From contig JAFUTC010000004.1 of the NCBI GenBank assembly GCA_017471505.1, positions 287,957 through 351,956 on the forward strand: 64,000 nucleotides of DNA, read 5' to 3'. A program made the translations under genes and the position numbers. Within the stretch, counting starts at the first letter, position 1. Each line of letters opens with the position of its first letter. Positions 36,155 to 45,486 of this stretch are shown one piece after another. This stretch comes from Alloprevotella sp. (GTDB taxonomy: Bacteria; Bacteroidota; Bacteroidia; Bacteroidales; Bacteroidaceae). The notes below the pieces were generated by a model. That model had not been told where the DNA came from. It ran no database searches and saw only the letters and a list, made by a program, of their open reading frames with translations.

Positions 36155-36880
36155 ATGAAACGGTGGCGCCAGTTCACATCCCTATGCAGCCTGCTCATCC
36201 TGTGCGGGTGCGCCGGCCAGTATAATATAGCCGGCAACAGCAGCGTGCCCGTGCTCGACGGCAACATGCTCTACCTGACCGTGAAGACCGACGCCGACGG
36301 CAAGACCGATATCGACTCGTGCAAGGTGGTACACGGGTCGTTCCGCTTCAACGGCGACATCGACAGCGTCTGCATCGCCCGCGTCTACATGGGCAACGAA
36401 AGCATCCTGCCCGTAGTGCTCGAGAACGGCAACCTTACGATTACCGTCGACAACATCAGCCAGCGCGTCAGCGGCAGTCCGCTCAACGAGCGCCTCTACG
36501 ACTTCTACAAGAAGCAGAACCGCCTCGAGACCAAGATGTGGCGCCTCCAGCAGCGTGCCATACGCCAGGTGCGCGAAGGCCATAGCATGGCCGACGTCGA
36601 GAAGAAGTTTACGAAGCAGGCCATGAAGATACAGGCCGACGCCGAGGAACTCGAAACCGAATTCCTTAAGAAAAACGCCGGCAACGTGCTCGGGCCTGGC
36701 TACTTCCAAATGGTGTGCGAGCAATATGCCGTTCCGACCGTCACCGACCGCATGGCCCGCATGCTCGAACAACTGCCGCCCGAATTTTTCGAACACCCCT
36801 TCGTGCGCTCCTACCTGAGGCGTGCCTCCTACAATCCGTTCAGCTATCCGGTGCGCATACCGCAGAAGACCGCAAAATAA
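36155..36880 (+). CDS. DUF4369-type lipoprotein
   Basis: 241 residues from ATG 36155. A lipoprotein signal peptide ends in LILCGC. The following beta-rich segment (about 25-115: DGNMLYLTVKTDADG through ILPVVLENGNLTITVD) resembles DUF4369, a Bacteroidota envelope domain often found at the N-terminus of thioredoxin-like proteins. The rest is a charged helical region (about 120-185) and a short C-terminal domain; no thioredoxin CxxC is present. Monocistronic by its own -7 box, with a phased palindrome array 54 nt after the stop. Function unknown. Confidence 0.75.
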   Translation: MKRWRQFTSLCSLLILCGCAGQYNIAGNSSVPVLDGNMLYLTVKTDADGKTDIDSCKVVHGSFRFNGDIDSVCIARVYMGNESILPVVLENGNLTITVDNISQRVSGSPLNERLYDFYKKQNRLETKMWRLQQRAIRQVREGHSMADVEKKFTKQAMKIQADAEELETEFLKKNAGNVLGPGYFQMVCEQYAVPTVTDRMARMLEQLPPEFFEHPFVRSYLRRASYNPFSYPVRIPQKTAK

Positions 36881-36934
36881 GCCCCACGAAGCGGCGCATA
36901 CGCCTGTAGGCCAGCCACATAGGAAAGCACCAAA

Positions 36935-37033
36935 ATTGCATAATACAATCCGAAAATTGCATAATGGAATTTTGAAATTGCATAATACAATCTGCAAATT
37001 GCATAATTGAATTTTTCGATTCCATTATGCAAT
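36935..37033. repeat. 21-bp phased palindrome array D, five units
   Basis: Units start at 36935, 36956, 36977, 36998 and 37019, exactly 21 bp apart. The array ends 57 bp before the -33 box of the coaX promoter. Confidence 0.94.
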
Positions 37034-37090
37034 TTTTTTGCCCCATATCCGGAGCCTGGCGGGCCATAGCGGCACTCAAACGCACTATAA

Positions 37091-37122
37091 TTTGTCGCTT
37101 CCACACAATTATACTACCTTTG
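37091..37122 (+). promoter_or_regulatory. consensus Bacteroidota promoter of coaX
   Basis: TTTG (37091-37094), a 20-nt spacer and TACCTTTG (37115-37122) match the consensus. The leader to the ATG at 37149 is about 20 nt. Confidence 0.85.
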
Positions 37123-37148
37123 CAAGGATTTATAGCATCCCTACGCAC

Positions 37149-37874
37149 ATGGGCACCCACCTACTGATAGACATAGGCAACAGCCGCGCCAAGGCAAGCA
37201 TCCGCCGCGGCGAAGAATGGCTTGCCTCGACAAGCTGGACCGACAACGACGCCAAAGCCATCGGCCAACTGATTGCCGCGTACCATCCGACGGCCTGCGC
37301 GCTGTCGAACGTGGGCCGACCGCGACCCGAACTGGAGCGTGCGTTGCGGCAGGCCGACGTGTCCGTGCTTCGGGTGGACGGCACTACGCCGTCGCCCGTC
37401 AGGCAGGCAGCCGCGTCGCTCGGAGCCGACCAACTGGCCGCCATCGTAGGCGCCATGGCGCTGAAGCCCGACACCGACCTGCTCGTGATAGACTCGGGCA
37501 CGTGCCTGACCTATGACTTCGTGGCCGCCGACGGACGCCTGCTCGGAGTGAACATTTCACCGGGCCTGTATCTGCGGCTCCAGGCCATGCACGACCATAC
37601 GGCGCTGCTGCCGCTGGTCTCTCCCGACGGAGAAGTGCCCGCCATGGGCTACGACACCGAGACGGCCATGCGCTCCGGCGCGGTGCTGGGCATACGCCAC
37701 GAGATAGAGGGCGCCATTGCCCAGTCCCTCCGCCACAACCCACGGATGCACGTGTTCCTGACAGGCGGCGACCGCTTCTCGTTCAACGACCTGCCGGCCG
37801 ACCGCATAAGCATCGAGCCGCGCCTTGTAGAGATTGGTCTCGACGCCCTGCTCGCCTATAACCACCTCACATAA
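37149..37874 (+). CDS. coaX: type III pantothenate kinase
   Basis: 241 residues from ATG 37149. CoaX phosphorylates pantothenate, the first step of CoA synthesis, and belongs to the ASKHA fold. Visible: phosphate-1 motif LLIDIGNSRAK (about 5-15), substrate-site GADQLAAIVGA, and phosphate-2 DSGTCLTYDF with the catalytic Asp. The upstream in-frame ATG at 37038 is rejected because the promoter lies between it and the chosen start. The OMP gene follows after 31 nt. Phosphopantetheine made through CoA would also feed the NRPS island. Confidence 0.93.
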   Translation: MGTHLLIDIGNSRAKASIRRGEEWLASTSWTDNDAKAIGQLIAAYHPTACALSNVGRPRPELERALRQADVSVLRVDGTTPSPVRQAAASLGADQLAAIVGAMALKPDTDLLVIDSGTCLTYDFVAADGRLLGVNISPGLYLRLQAMHDHTALLPLVSPDGEVPAMGYDTETAMRSGAVLGIRHEIEGAIAQSLRHNPRMHVFLTGGDRFSFNDLPADRISIEPRLVEIGLDALLAYNHLT

Positions 37875-37905
37875 GCCATCAACCGACAAGACAATCATAC
37901 GCACC

Positions 37906-39204
37906 ATGAAGAAACTCCTCACGACGCTCCTCATAAGCAGCCTGGCCCTGAGCCTTGGCGCACAGACTAACGGCAGCAACTCGCCCTACTCGCGCTACGG
38001 CATAGGCCTGCTGAACAACCGCGCCGGCGCCGCCGCCACCGGCATGGCCGGCACGGGCATAGCCATGCGCAACAACCGCGACATCAACCCGCTCAACGCA
38101 GCCAGTTTCTCGGCCGTCGACTCACTGACGTTCCTGTTTGACGCAGGCATGGCACTGCAGAACGGCAACCTGCGCGAGAACGGCCAAAGCATCAACGCCC
38201 ACAACACCAGCCTCGACTATGTCAACATAGCATTCCGCGCCTTCAAGAACCTCGGCGTGGCCGCCGGCATACAGCCCATCTCGACCATCGGCTATGAGAT
38301 GAAGCAGTCCAATACTTACTGGGCCTCGACCGGCGAACAAACGCAGACGAGCACCTATTACGGCGACGGCGGCCTCCATGCAGCCTACCTGGGCCTCGGA
38401 TGGCAGCCCGTGAAGGGCCTTTCCATCGGCGCAAGCGGCGGATACATGTGGGGAGAAGCCGTCAATGCCATCACGGCCACCTTTAGCGAATCGTCGGTAA
38501 GCTCGCGCGAACGCTCATACAACTCACATCTGCACTCGTACAAACTCGACTTCGGCCTGCAATATGCGCTGCGCGTCAACAAAAACCACACGCTCACGCT
38601 TGGAATGACCTACGGACTGGGCCACGGCATGAAGGGCTCGGCCAGCTACTACGACACGCAAGGCTCGCTCTCGGGCATGGTGGGCGACACCATCGTCGTG
38701 CGCAACGCCTTCGAATGGCCCCACTCCTTCGGCGTAGGCCTGGCATGGAACTACAAGGAAAAACTGCGCGTGGGCTTTGACTACACGCTCACGAAATGGG
38801 GCAAGTGCAAAGTTCCCAACCTCGAGTCGGACGGCACCGCCGTGGTGTACAGAACCCGCACGGGCCTGCTGAAAGACGAGCATAAGTTCTCGGCCGGCGC
38901 CGAGTACATAGCCCATCCCGACGGACTCCGCTGGTACCAGCTCATACGCTACCGCCTCGGCGTGGCCATGCGCACCCCCTACACCATCATCGGCGACCAC
39001 GACGGTCCCTCGTCCTACCTCGTCAGCTTCGGCGCAGCCATTCCCGTCATAAACTCCTACAACACCAGGTGCCTCGTGAACATCGGCGCCCAGTACGAAC
39101 ACGTGCGTCCCAAGGTGTCAGGCATGCTCAAGGAGCACTACCTGCGCATCTGCATAGGCATCACCTTCAACGAAATGTGGTTCGCCAAATGGAAAGCCGA
39201 ATAA
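37906..39204 (+). CDS. outer-membrane beta-barrel protein (OMP_b-brl / FadL-like fold)
   Basis: 432 residues from ATG 37906 (MKKLLTTLLISSLALSLGAQ), giving a clear signal peptide cleaved after LGAQ. The mature start SPYSRYGIGLLNNR and the GMAGTGIAMRN segment are typical of Bacteroidota outer-membrane proteins encoded beside lptC. Alternating strands with aromatic girdles continue to the C-terminal EMWFAKWKAE. Its gene overlaps lptC by 16 nt, so translation is coupled. The exact cargo or partner is unknown; a role in envelope biogenesis is inferred from context. Confidence 0.82.
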   Translation: MKKLLTTLLISSLALSLGAQTNGSNSPYSRYGIGLLNNRAGAAATGMAGTGIAMRNNRDINPLNAASFSAVDSLTFLFDAGMALQNGNLRENGQSINAHNTSLDYVNIAFRAFKNLGVAAGIQPISTIGYEMKQSNTYWASTGEQTQTSTYYGDGGLHAAYLGLGWQPVKGLSIGASGGYMWGEAVNAITATFSESSVSSRERSYNSHLHSYKLDFGLQYALRVNKNHTLTLGMTYGLGHGMKGSASYYDTQGSLSGMVGDTIVVRNAFEWPHSFGVGLAWNYKEKLRVGFDYTLTKWGKCKVPNLESDGTAVVYRTRTGLLKDEHKFSAGAEYIAHPDGLRWYQLIRYRLGVAMRTPYTIIGDHDGPSSYLVSFGAAIPVINSYNTRCLVNIGAQYEHVRPKVSGMLKEHYLRICIGITFNEMWFAKWKAE

Positions 39205-39869
39205 ACCGGTTCGGACTTCGGCACCTCGGCCCGCTCTCCATAGTGGCACTGATTGGCCTGACGGCGTTGGCGGCCTGCCAGAAAGACACACCGCCCATAG
39301 GCACCCTCGGCGAGCCCCGCGACTCGGCCGCAGTGATGATTACCAACGGTGTGTCGAAACTCATCTCCGACTCCGGCGTCATGCGCTACCGCGTAATTGC
39401 CGAGAGATGGGAGGTGTACGACCACACCACGCCCCCGCGTCAGTATTTCCCCAAGGGACTTTTCCTCCAGCGCTTCGACAACAACTTCCGCATGGACCTG
39501 TACGTCGAGGCCGATAGCGCGTGGTGCTACAACTCGAACCTGTGGAAACTCAAGGGGCACGTACTCATCAACGACCTTGGACCGCAGCGCACCTTCCGCA
39601 CGGAAGAACTGTTCTGGGACATGCAGCAGCACTGCTTCTACTCGAACATCTACATCAAGATAAGCGAGCCGGAGCGCGAAATAGCCGGCGACCGCTTCTG
39701 GTCAAACGAAAAAATGACAAACTACCGCCTGGCGCGCAGCAGCGGCTTCATGCCGATGCCCGACAGTAGCGACAACGGTCCGCAGGCCAATGGCACCGGC
39801 ACCGCCAACAGCGACTCGGCCCGGCAAGTCGTTCGCTCCGCACCGCAAGCCGTTCCCCGGCGCAGATAA
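39189..39869 (+). CDS. lptC: LPS export periplasmic protein LptC
   Basis: 226 residues from ATG 39189, inside the end of the OMP gene. LptC links the LptBFG transporter to LptA in moving LPS to the outer membrane. An N-terminal hydrophobic segment ends in a lipobox-like LAAC (about residue 30); the following beta-jellyroll region includes MRYRVIAERWEVYD and LKGHVLINDLGPQRTFRTEELFW, the latter with the G-x-V ... T-E-L pattern of the LptC/OstA fold. A Ser/Ala/Pro-rich tail closes the protein. Some Bacteroides have a CorC-like gene between lptC and ppiD; here there is none. Confidence 0.83.
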   Translation: MESRINRFGLRHLGPLSIVALIGLTALAACQKDTPPIGTLGEPRDSAAVMITNGVSKLISDSGVMRYRVIAERWEVYDHTTPPRQYFPKGLFLQRFDNNFRMDLYVEADSAWCYNSNLWKLKGHVLINDLGPQRTFRTEELFWDMQQHCFYSNIYIKISEPEREIAGDRFWSNEKMTNYRLARSSGFMPMPDSSDNGPQANGTGTANSDSARQVVRSAPQAVPRRR

Positions 39870-39930
39870 CCCCGCCCCGCACACCGGCTACACTCCTATT
39901 ATTATAAAATAATAAGCCGATTTTTCGGTT

Positions 39931-39955
39931 TTTCATAATGCAAGTGCTATTTTTG
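39931..39955 (+). promoter_or_regulatory. -7 box of ppiD with a solitary palindrome unit
   Basis: TATTTTTG (39948-39955) is a -7 match 70 nt before the ppiD start. The word TTTCATAATGC (39931-39941) lies where the -33/-7 spacer would be, so a protein binding it could block the promoter. The -33 box itself is not clear. Confidence 0.5.
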
Positions 39956-40025
39956 CGCGCGAAACGGCCCCCCAAAAGCCTATCACACACCGACACAATA
40001 AAAAAATAAATACACACAATTAACA

Positions 40026-42251
40026 ATGGCAGCATTACAATCCATTAGAAAAAGAGGAGGCCTGTTGATCGGCATCATCGGCCTTGGTCTGCTGGCTTTC
40101 ATAGCAGGCGACTATTTCAAGAGTGCTGAAATCCTCACCAACAACAAGCGCCAGAAAGTGGGCGAGATATTCGGAGAGACGCTCAAGTACCCCGACTATC
40201 AGGAAAAGGTCGACGAACTGACCGAAATCTTTAAGTTCATGAAAATGACCCAAGGCCAAGGCAACACCCTGACCGACGAGGAGCAAGACCAGGTACGCGT
40301 ACAGGTCTGGGAGAACTTCAAGAAGAACGTCGTCCTTAGCAAAGAGGCCGAAAAGGCAGGCATCAAAGTCACCGAAGACGACATAAAGAACGCCTTGAAC
40401 CTCGGACAGGCCAACAGCCTTCAACTCCTGGCCCGCATCTTTACCAACCCGCAGAACTACCAGTTCGACGTCACCAAGTTCCAAGCCTTCCTGAAGGAAT
40501 ACGATACGAACGTGACCAACATGATGCGCCAAGGCCAGACGGAAGCCGTCGACCAGTATCGCCAGATAAAGCGCGTGTGCGACTACTCGCTCGAACAGCT
40601 TCGCAACGAACTCCTCGAGCAGAAAGTCTATATGCTCGCCGCCCAGTCGATAATCTCGAACAAGGTTATCGCCAAGTACGAGTTCGACAAGCGTAACATC
40701 CTGACCGACGCCAACGTGGCCTGCATCCCCTACGCTACCGTAGCCGACAAGGACGTCAAGATTACCGACGCCGACCTCAAGGCCGCCTACAAGGCCCATA
40801 AGGACCTGCCCTTCTTCCGCAACCTGTCGAAGAGCGCCGACCTCAGTCTGATCGACGTGCAAGTAGTTCCGAGCGACACCGACCGTGCCGCGCTCGAACA
40901 GGAGATGGCCGCCATCCAGAACCAGCTTAGCGCAGGCGAAGACGTAGCTACCGTGGTCAATGGCAGTAAGACCGTCTATCCGTATGTCAATCTGGCACAG
41001 AGCAAGAAGGCATTTGAGCAAATGCCCGACGTGGCTGAGGCCCTCGACGCTATGGCCGTCGGCAGCGTGAAGCCAGTTTACTACAACGAACAGGATAACA
41101 CCTACACAACGCTCAAGCTTATCGACAAGATTCAGGCACCCGACAGCGTGCAGTACAGCAGCATCTTCGCCGTGGCACAGACCCCCGAGGAAAGCAAACT
41201 GTTGGCCGACAGCATAATGACGGCCCTTCAGGGCGGCGCTGCCTTCGACGAACTCGCTAAAAAGTACGGCCAGACCGGAGACACGACCTGGGTATCGTCG
41301 GCACAGTACGAAGGCGCACACATCGCTATGGACGACGCCACCTTCTTTACCGCGCTGAACACCTTGCCCGTCGGCTTCCACCGCCTCTCCCTCTCGCAGG
41401 GCGACTTCATCATCAACATCGTCAGCAAGAAGAACGTAGTGACCAAGTACAACCTGGCCGTCGTTAAATGCCCGCTGCAATTCTCCAAGCAGACCTACAA
41501 CAAGGCTCTCAACGAACTCAACCGCTTCCTTGCCAATAACCACGACGTGAACAGCTTTGTGAAGAACGCCGCCAAGGCAGGCTACGTAATCCAGCCCGTG
41601 GACGCCTACGCCCAGAGCAACCTCCAAATCCAGCTTGGCATAGGTGGCAGCCGCACGAAAGAAGCATTCAAGTGGGTGTTCGACGAGGCTAAACCCGGAC
41701 AAGTCAGCAACATCTACGAATGCGGCCGTGACAACGACCACTTGCTCGTTATCGGCGTTCGAAACATCAATAAGGACGACGTGCTTCCCTTGGAAAACCA
41801 GGGCGTACGCACTTATCTGACCCAGCTTGTCAAGCGCGAGAAGAAGCAAGCCATATTGCAGGAGCGCCTGAAAGCAGTCAAGGAATTCGCGCAAGCCACC
41901 CAGCAGCCCGGCGTACTGACCGACACGCTCAAAGACCAGACCCTCTACTCGTTTGCCACTATGCAGCCGGTCGGCGTGCATGAGACAAAAGTTTCGGGCG
42001 CTATCTCGAAACTCCAGAAGGGCCAGAAATCGGGCGCCATCTATGGTGCGGCCGGCGTGTACTACGTAGAAGTAACCGACAAGCACAATGGTGCAGAGAC
42101 CTACAACGAAGCCACCGAGAAACAGGGCATTGTTTCGCGCCTGATGCAGACGCTCATCTCGCAGAGCCCCTATGGCGGCGCACAAGAAGTGCTGTTGCAG
42201 CGACTCATGTATCAGAAGGGTGACGTAGAAGACTTCCTCTATCGCTTCTAA
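40026..42251 (+). CDS. PpiD/SurA-like peptidyl-prolyl isomerase, membrane-anchored
   Basis: 741 residues. One N-terminal transmembrane helix (about 12-29, LLIGIIGLGLLAFIAG) anchors a periplasmic chaperone with a SurA_N-like helical domain (about 40-215) and a parvulin-like region (about 375-475, near QYSSIFAVAQTPEES and FDELAKKYGQTGDTTW). The parvulin signature is weak, as in many PpiD proteins, so chaperone activity may matter more than isomerisation. It probably helps outer-membrane protein folding. Terminator follows. Confidence 0.88.
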   Translation: MAALQSIRKRGGLLIGIIGLGLLAFIAGDYFKSAEILTNNKRQKVGEIFGETLKYPDYQEKVDELTEIFKFMKMTQGQGNTLTDEEQDQVRVQVWENFKKNVVLSKEAEKAGIKVTEDDIKNALNLGQANSLQLLARIFTNPQNYQFDVTKFQAFLKEYDTNVTNMMRQGQTEAVDQYRQIKRVCDYSLEQLRNELLEQKVYMLAAQSIISNKVIAKYEFDKRNILTDANVACIPYATVADKDVKITDADLKAAYKAHKDLPFFRNLSKSADLSLIDVQVVPSDTDRAALEQEMAAIQNQLSAGEDVATVVNGSKTVYPYVNLAQSKKAFEQMPDVAEALDAMAVGSVKPVYYNEQDNTYTTLKLIDKIQAPDSVQYSSIFAVAQTPEESKLLADSIMTALQGGAAFDELAKKYGQTGDTTWVSSAQYEGAHIAMDDATFFTALNTLPVGFHRLSLSQGDFIINIVSKKNVVTKYNLAVVKCPLQFSKQTYNKALNELNRFLANNHDVNSFVKNAAKAGYVIQPVDAYAQSNLQIQLGIGGSRTKEAFKWVFDEAKPGQVSNIYECGRDNDHLLVIGVRNINKDDVLPLENQGVRTYLTQLVKREKKQAILQERLKAVKEFAQATQQPGVLTDTLKDQTLYSFATMQPVGVHETKVSGAISKLQKGQKSGAIYGAAGVYYVEVTDKHNGAETYNEATEKQGIVSRLMQTLISQSPYGGAQEVLLQRLMYQKGDVEDFLYRF

Positions 42252-42271
42252 GCACTAATCTATTCATCCAC

Positions 42272-42330
42272 AAAGCGGGCTAACCGATGTAAAAAGGCAA
42301 CATGCCTGCGCATCGAAGCCCGCTTTTTCT
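42272..42330 (+). terminator. structured terminator after ppiD
   Basis: AAAGCGGGCT (42272-42281) pairs with AGCCCGCTTT (42317-42326), with CGATG/CATCG and GGCA/TGCC pairs inside the loop. TTTTTCTTTTTC follows. Confidence 0.85.
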
Positions 42331-42385
42331 TTTTCACACCATTCCACCCAACCACTCCATCACGCCACAGCGGCATCAACCTATC

Positions 42386-43732
42386 ATGGAAAACCTTCAC
42401 ATAGACCTTTCAAAAGCACTCTCGTTCTTTCCCGCCAACGCCATAGACGAACTCCGCCAGCCCATAGCCGAAGCCCATCAGGCCTTAGAACAAGGCACCT
42501 GCAAGGGTAACGACTTCATCGGTTGGCTACACTGGCCGACGTCTCTCACCCCCGAATTCCTGCACGACATAGAGCAGACCGCCCACAACCTTCGCGCACT
42601 GTGCGACGTCATAGTCGTGGCCGGCATCGGCGGTAGCTATCTCGGCGCCAAGGCCGTCGTCGACGCCCTTTCCAATAGTTTCGGCTGGCTCCAGACCGAG
42701 AACGGACAGCCCGTCATACTCTTCGCCGGCAACAACATTAGCGAAGACTATCTCTTCGAACTCCAGTCGTTCCTCCGCACCAAGCGCTTCGGCATCATCA
42801 ATATCTCGAAGAGCGGCACCACTACCGAAACGGCACTGGCCTTCCGACTTCTGCGCAGCCAGTGCGAGGCTCAGCGCGGATTGGACGAGGCTCGCCGCGT
42901 GATTGTGGCTGTTACCGACGCCAAGAAAGGTGCGGCCCGCACGATGGCTACTAAGGAAGGCTACAAGAGCTATGTGATTCCTGACAACATCGGCGGCCGC
43001 TTCTCGGTGCTCACGGCTGTCGGACTGCTGCCCATTGCCTGCGCTGGATTCAACATTGTGAAACTCGTCGAGGGTGCGGCCGCCATGGAACGCCTTTGTG
43101 CCACCGCGCCGTTCGACAGCAATCCCGCCGAACAGTATGCCGCCGTGCGCAACCTGCTCTATCGCAACGGCAAGAAGATAGAACTTTTGGCCAACTACCA
43201 ACCCAAACTCCATTCGATTGCCGAATGGTGGAAGCAACTCTACGGCGAGAGCGAGGGAAAAGATGGCTTGGGCCTCTTCCCCGCATCGGTCGACTTGACG
43301 ACAGACCTGCACTCCATGGGACAATACATACAGGAAGGCGAGCGCACCTTGTTCGAAACAGTTGTCAGCATAGGCAAACCGGCCCACGAAGTCTATTTCC
43401 CCACCGACGAGGAGAATCTTGACGGCCTGAACTTCCTTGCCGGCAAGCACGTGGACGAAGTAAACAAGATGGCCGAACTGGGCACACGCATCGCCCATAT
43501 TGACGGCGGCGTGCCCAATCTGCTCATCAGTCTGCCCGAACTGACGGAGTACTACGTCGGACAGTTGCTCTATTTCTTCGAACTGGGTTGCGGACTGAGC
43601 GGAGGCGTGCTCGGCGTCAATCCCTTTAACCAGCCCGGCGTCGAGGCCTATAAGAAAAACATGTTCGCCCTTCTGGGCAAGCCGGGCTACGAGGCTGAGA
43701 CCGCAGCCATCAGACAACGCCTCGGACTCTAA
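42386..43732 (+). CDS. pgi: glucose-6-phosphate isomerase
   Basis: 448 residues from ATG 42386 ([12 protein letters not shown]), the short form of the enzyme. Pgi interconverts glucose 6-phosphate and fructose 6-phosphate. Motifs: [19 protein letters not shown] (about 74-92), [13 protein letters not shown] (the sugar-phosphate SIS site), [14 protein letters not shown] and the C-terminal catalytic Lys region near [14 protein letters not shown]. An in-frame ATG at 42302 is rejected because it lies inside the preceding terminator. The HAD gene follows after 27 nt. Confidence 0.95.
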   Translation: MENLHIDLSKALSFFPANAIDELRQPIAEAHQALEQGTCKGNDFIGWLHWPTSLTPEFLHDIEQTAHNLRALCDVIVVAGIGGSYLGAKAVVDALSNSFGWLQTENGQPVILFAGNNISEDYLFELQSFLRTKRFGIINISKSGTTTETALAFRLLRSQCEAQRGLDEARRVIVAVTDAKKGAARTMATKEGYKSYVIPDNIGGRFSVLTAVGLLPIACAGFNIVKLVEGAAAMERLCATAPFDSNPAEQYAAVRNLLYRNGKKIELLANYQPKLHSIAEWWKQLYGESEGKDGLGLFPASVDLTTDLHSMGQYIQEGERTLFETVVSIGKPAHEVYFPTDEENLDGLNFLAGKHVDEVNKMAELGTRIAHIDGGVPNLLISLPELTEYYVGQLLYFFELGCGLSGGVLGVNPFNQPGVEAYKKNMFALLGKPGYEAETAAIRQRLGL

Positions 43733-43759
43733 CCTTCCACCCATCCAAACCGCTATCCG

Positions 43760-44470
43760 ATGAACCCATCCAACCAGAGTGCCCACCGCGAGTGGGGTTC
43801 GTTTCGCCCGAAAGCCGTACTCTTCGACATGGACGGCGTGCTTTTCGACTCGATGCCCGGACATGCCGTCTGCTGGGAACAGACTTTCCAGAAATACGGC
43901 CTGCATGCCAACGCCTACGATGCTTTTCTGCACGAAGGACGAACGGGCGAGGGCATCATAAACCAGTTCGCCGTGACCGACTGGGGCAGAGAGGCCACGA
44001 AAGAAGAGGTGGCTGAGATTTACGCATACAAGAGCCAACTGTTTAACCAATTGCCCGAATCGAAAAAGATGGCCGGCGCGCAGGAACTACTTGAGTTGGT
44101 CAAGCAATGCGGTATGAAAATCCTCGTGGTCACAGGCAGCGGACAGGCTTCGCTACTCTCGCGGCTCGAGACCAACTACCCCGGCATCTTCAAGCCCGAG
44201 TGGATTGTCAGCAGCAAAGACTGCGAGCGCGGCAAGCCGTTCCCCGACCCCTATCTGCTTGGCTTGGAGCGCGGCGGCATAAGCGCCTCCGAAGCCATCG
44301 TGGTGGAAAACGCTCCCTTGGGCGTAGAAGCAGCCGTGAAGGCCGGCATCTTCACTGTGGGCGTCAATACCGGACCGCTGCCCGAGCAACTGCTGGCGCA
44401 GGCCGGTGCTTCGGTCGTACTGCCGTCTATGAGTGCGCTGGCCGAACTTTGGCGGACCACCTATCTCTAA
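43760..44470 (+). CDS. HAD-family phosphatase (beta-phosphoglucomutase-like)
   Basis: 236 residues. The HAD motif I DMDGVLFDS (about 24-32) has both catalytic aspartates. A helical cap (about 35-100) follows, then motif II VVTGSG, motif III Lys in SSKDCERGKPFPDPYL and motif IV VVENAPLGVEAA. This set is typical of the beta-phosphoglucomutase / sugar-phosphatase subgroup. Its place after pgi suggests a sugar-phosphate substrate, not proven. The first 18 residues precede the core and may be a non-native extension. Confidence 0.85.
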   Translation: MNPSNQSAHREWGSFRPKAVLFDMDGVLFDSMPGHAVCWEQTFQKYGLHANAYDAFLHEGRTGEGIINQFAVTDWGREATKEEVAEIYAYKSQLFNQLPESKKMAGAQELLELVKQCGMKILVVTGSGQASLLSRLETNYPGIFKPEWIVSSKDCERGKPFPDPYLLGLERGGISASEAIVVENAPLGVEAAVKAGIFTVGVNTGPLPEQLLAQAGASVVLPSMSALAELWRTTYL

Positions 44471-44500
44471 ACTCTCACCCCCCAACTCCCCTATTCTCCC

Positions 44501-45475
44501 ATGAGCCACACCGAACCTTCCCGCCCGAAACGCCTTGCCATCGTCGTGCCCTGCTATAACGAGAGCGAAGTGCTCCCCCTTTCCGTTCCGCGCCTGCTTG
44601 CTGTGTGCAAAAAGGTGCGCGACACGTTGGCCCTGGAGCCTTGCGTGCTCTTCGTCGACGATGGTTCTGCCGACCAAACCTGGGACATCATCGAGCGCGA
44701 GGCACAGGCATCGCCCTATGTACGCGGCCTGAAACTGGCCCATAACGTCGGCCATCAGCATGCCCTCTGGGCCGGCATGGAGTGGGCAGTTGCACACGCC
44801 GACGTGGCTGTGACCATCGACGCCGACCTGCAAGACGACGAGCATGTCATTCTGCAGATGGTGCGCCACTATCTCGACGGCGCCGACATCGTCTATGGCG
44901 TTCGCGAGCAGCGCATTGGCGACGGATTCTTCAAGCGCACCACGGCGCAGGCCTACTATCGGTTCATGCGCGCCTATGGCATCGACCTGGTCTATAACCA
45001 TGCCGACTTCCGCCTGCTTTCCAACCGTGCGCTGAAGGCGCTCACGGCCTATTCCGAGCGCAATCTGTTCCTGCGCGGCATGGTTCGCCAGCTCGGACTG
45101 CCTTCGGCCGTCGTCACCTATAATCAGAATCCACGGAAAGCCGGCACCACCAAGTATCCGCCACGCAAGATGCTGAGCCTGGCCATAGACGGACTGACCT
45201 CGTTCTCCGTGCGACCGATTCACCTCACGTTCTACGCCGGCATCATCTGTATGCTCATCGCCGTCGTCACCATCATCATGGCGTTTGTCAAGCATCTGAT
45301 GGGCCACACCATAACAGGCTGGACCAGCCTGATTATGTCGCTGTGGTTCATCGGCGGACTGGTGCTCATGAGCCTCGGCATCATCGGCGAATACGTCGGA
45401 AAAATCTACATCGAGGTAAAGCAACGCCCCCGATACCTTATAGAAAAGGAAGTCGGAGACGCTTCGGAGCAATAG
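44501..45475 (+). CDS. GtrB/ArnC-like polyprenyl-phosphate glycosyltransferase (GT2)
   Basis: 324 residues. GT2 catalytic domain with IVVPCYNESEVLPL (about 13-26), VDDGSAD and the DADLQDD metal motif; the (R/Q)-rich YGVREQRIGDGFFKRTTAQAYYRF segment marks the DPM1/GtrB/ArnC subgroup. Two C-terminal transmembrane helices (about 240-262 and 272-300) match GtrB. The enzyme would load a sugar onto undecaprenyl phosphate at the cytoplasmic face. It is convergent with a GT39/ArnT-like gene 12 nt away, the type of enzyme that uses such donors. Confidence 0.88.
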   Translation: MSHTEPSRPKRLAIVVPCYNESEVLPLSVPRLLAVCKKVRDTLALEPCVLFVDDGSADQTWDIIEREAQASPYVRGLKLAHNVGHQHALWAGMEWAVAHADVAVTIDADLQDDEHVILQMVRHYLDGADIVYGVREQRIGDGFFKRTTAQAYYRFMRAYGIDLVYNHADFRLLSNRALKALTAYSERNLFLRGMVRQLGLPSAVVTYNQNPRKAGTTKYPPRKMLSLAIDGLTSFSVRPIHLTFYAGIICMLIAVVTIIMAFVKHLMGHTITGWTSLIMSLWFIGGLVLMSLGIIGEYVGKIYIEVKQRPRYLIEKEVGDASEQ

Positions 45476-45486
45476 CCGCCACGCGG

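Noticed and set aside
40035-42185. 716-codon minus-strand frame opposite ppiD
   Set aside because: It is the antisense of a clear chaperone gene; its long open length follows from GC-rich codon bias, and its product has no motifs. The same holds for the long antisense frames opposite pgi, mfd and folD/DPP-IV.
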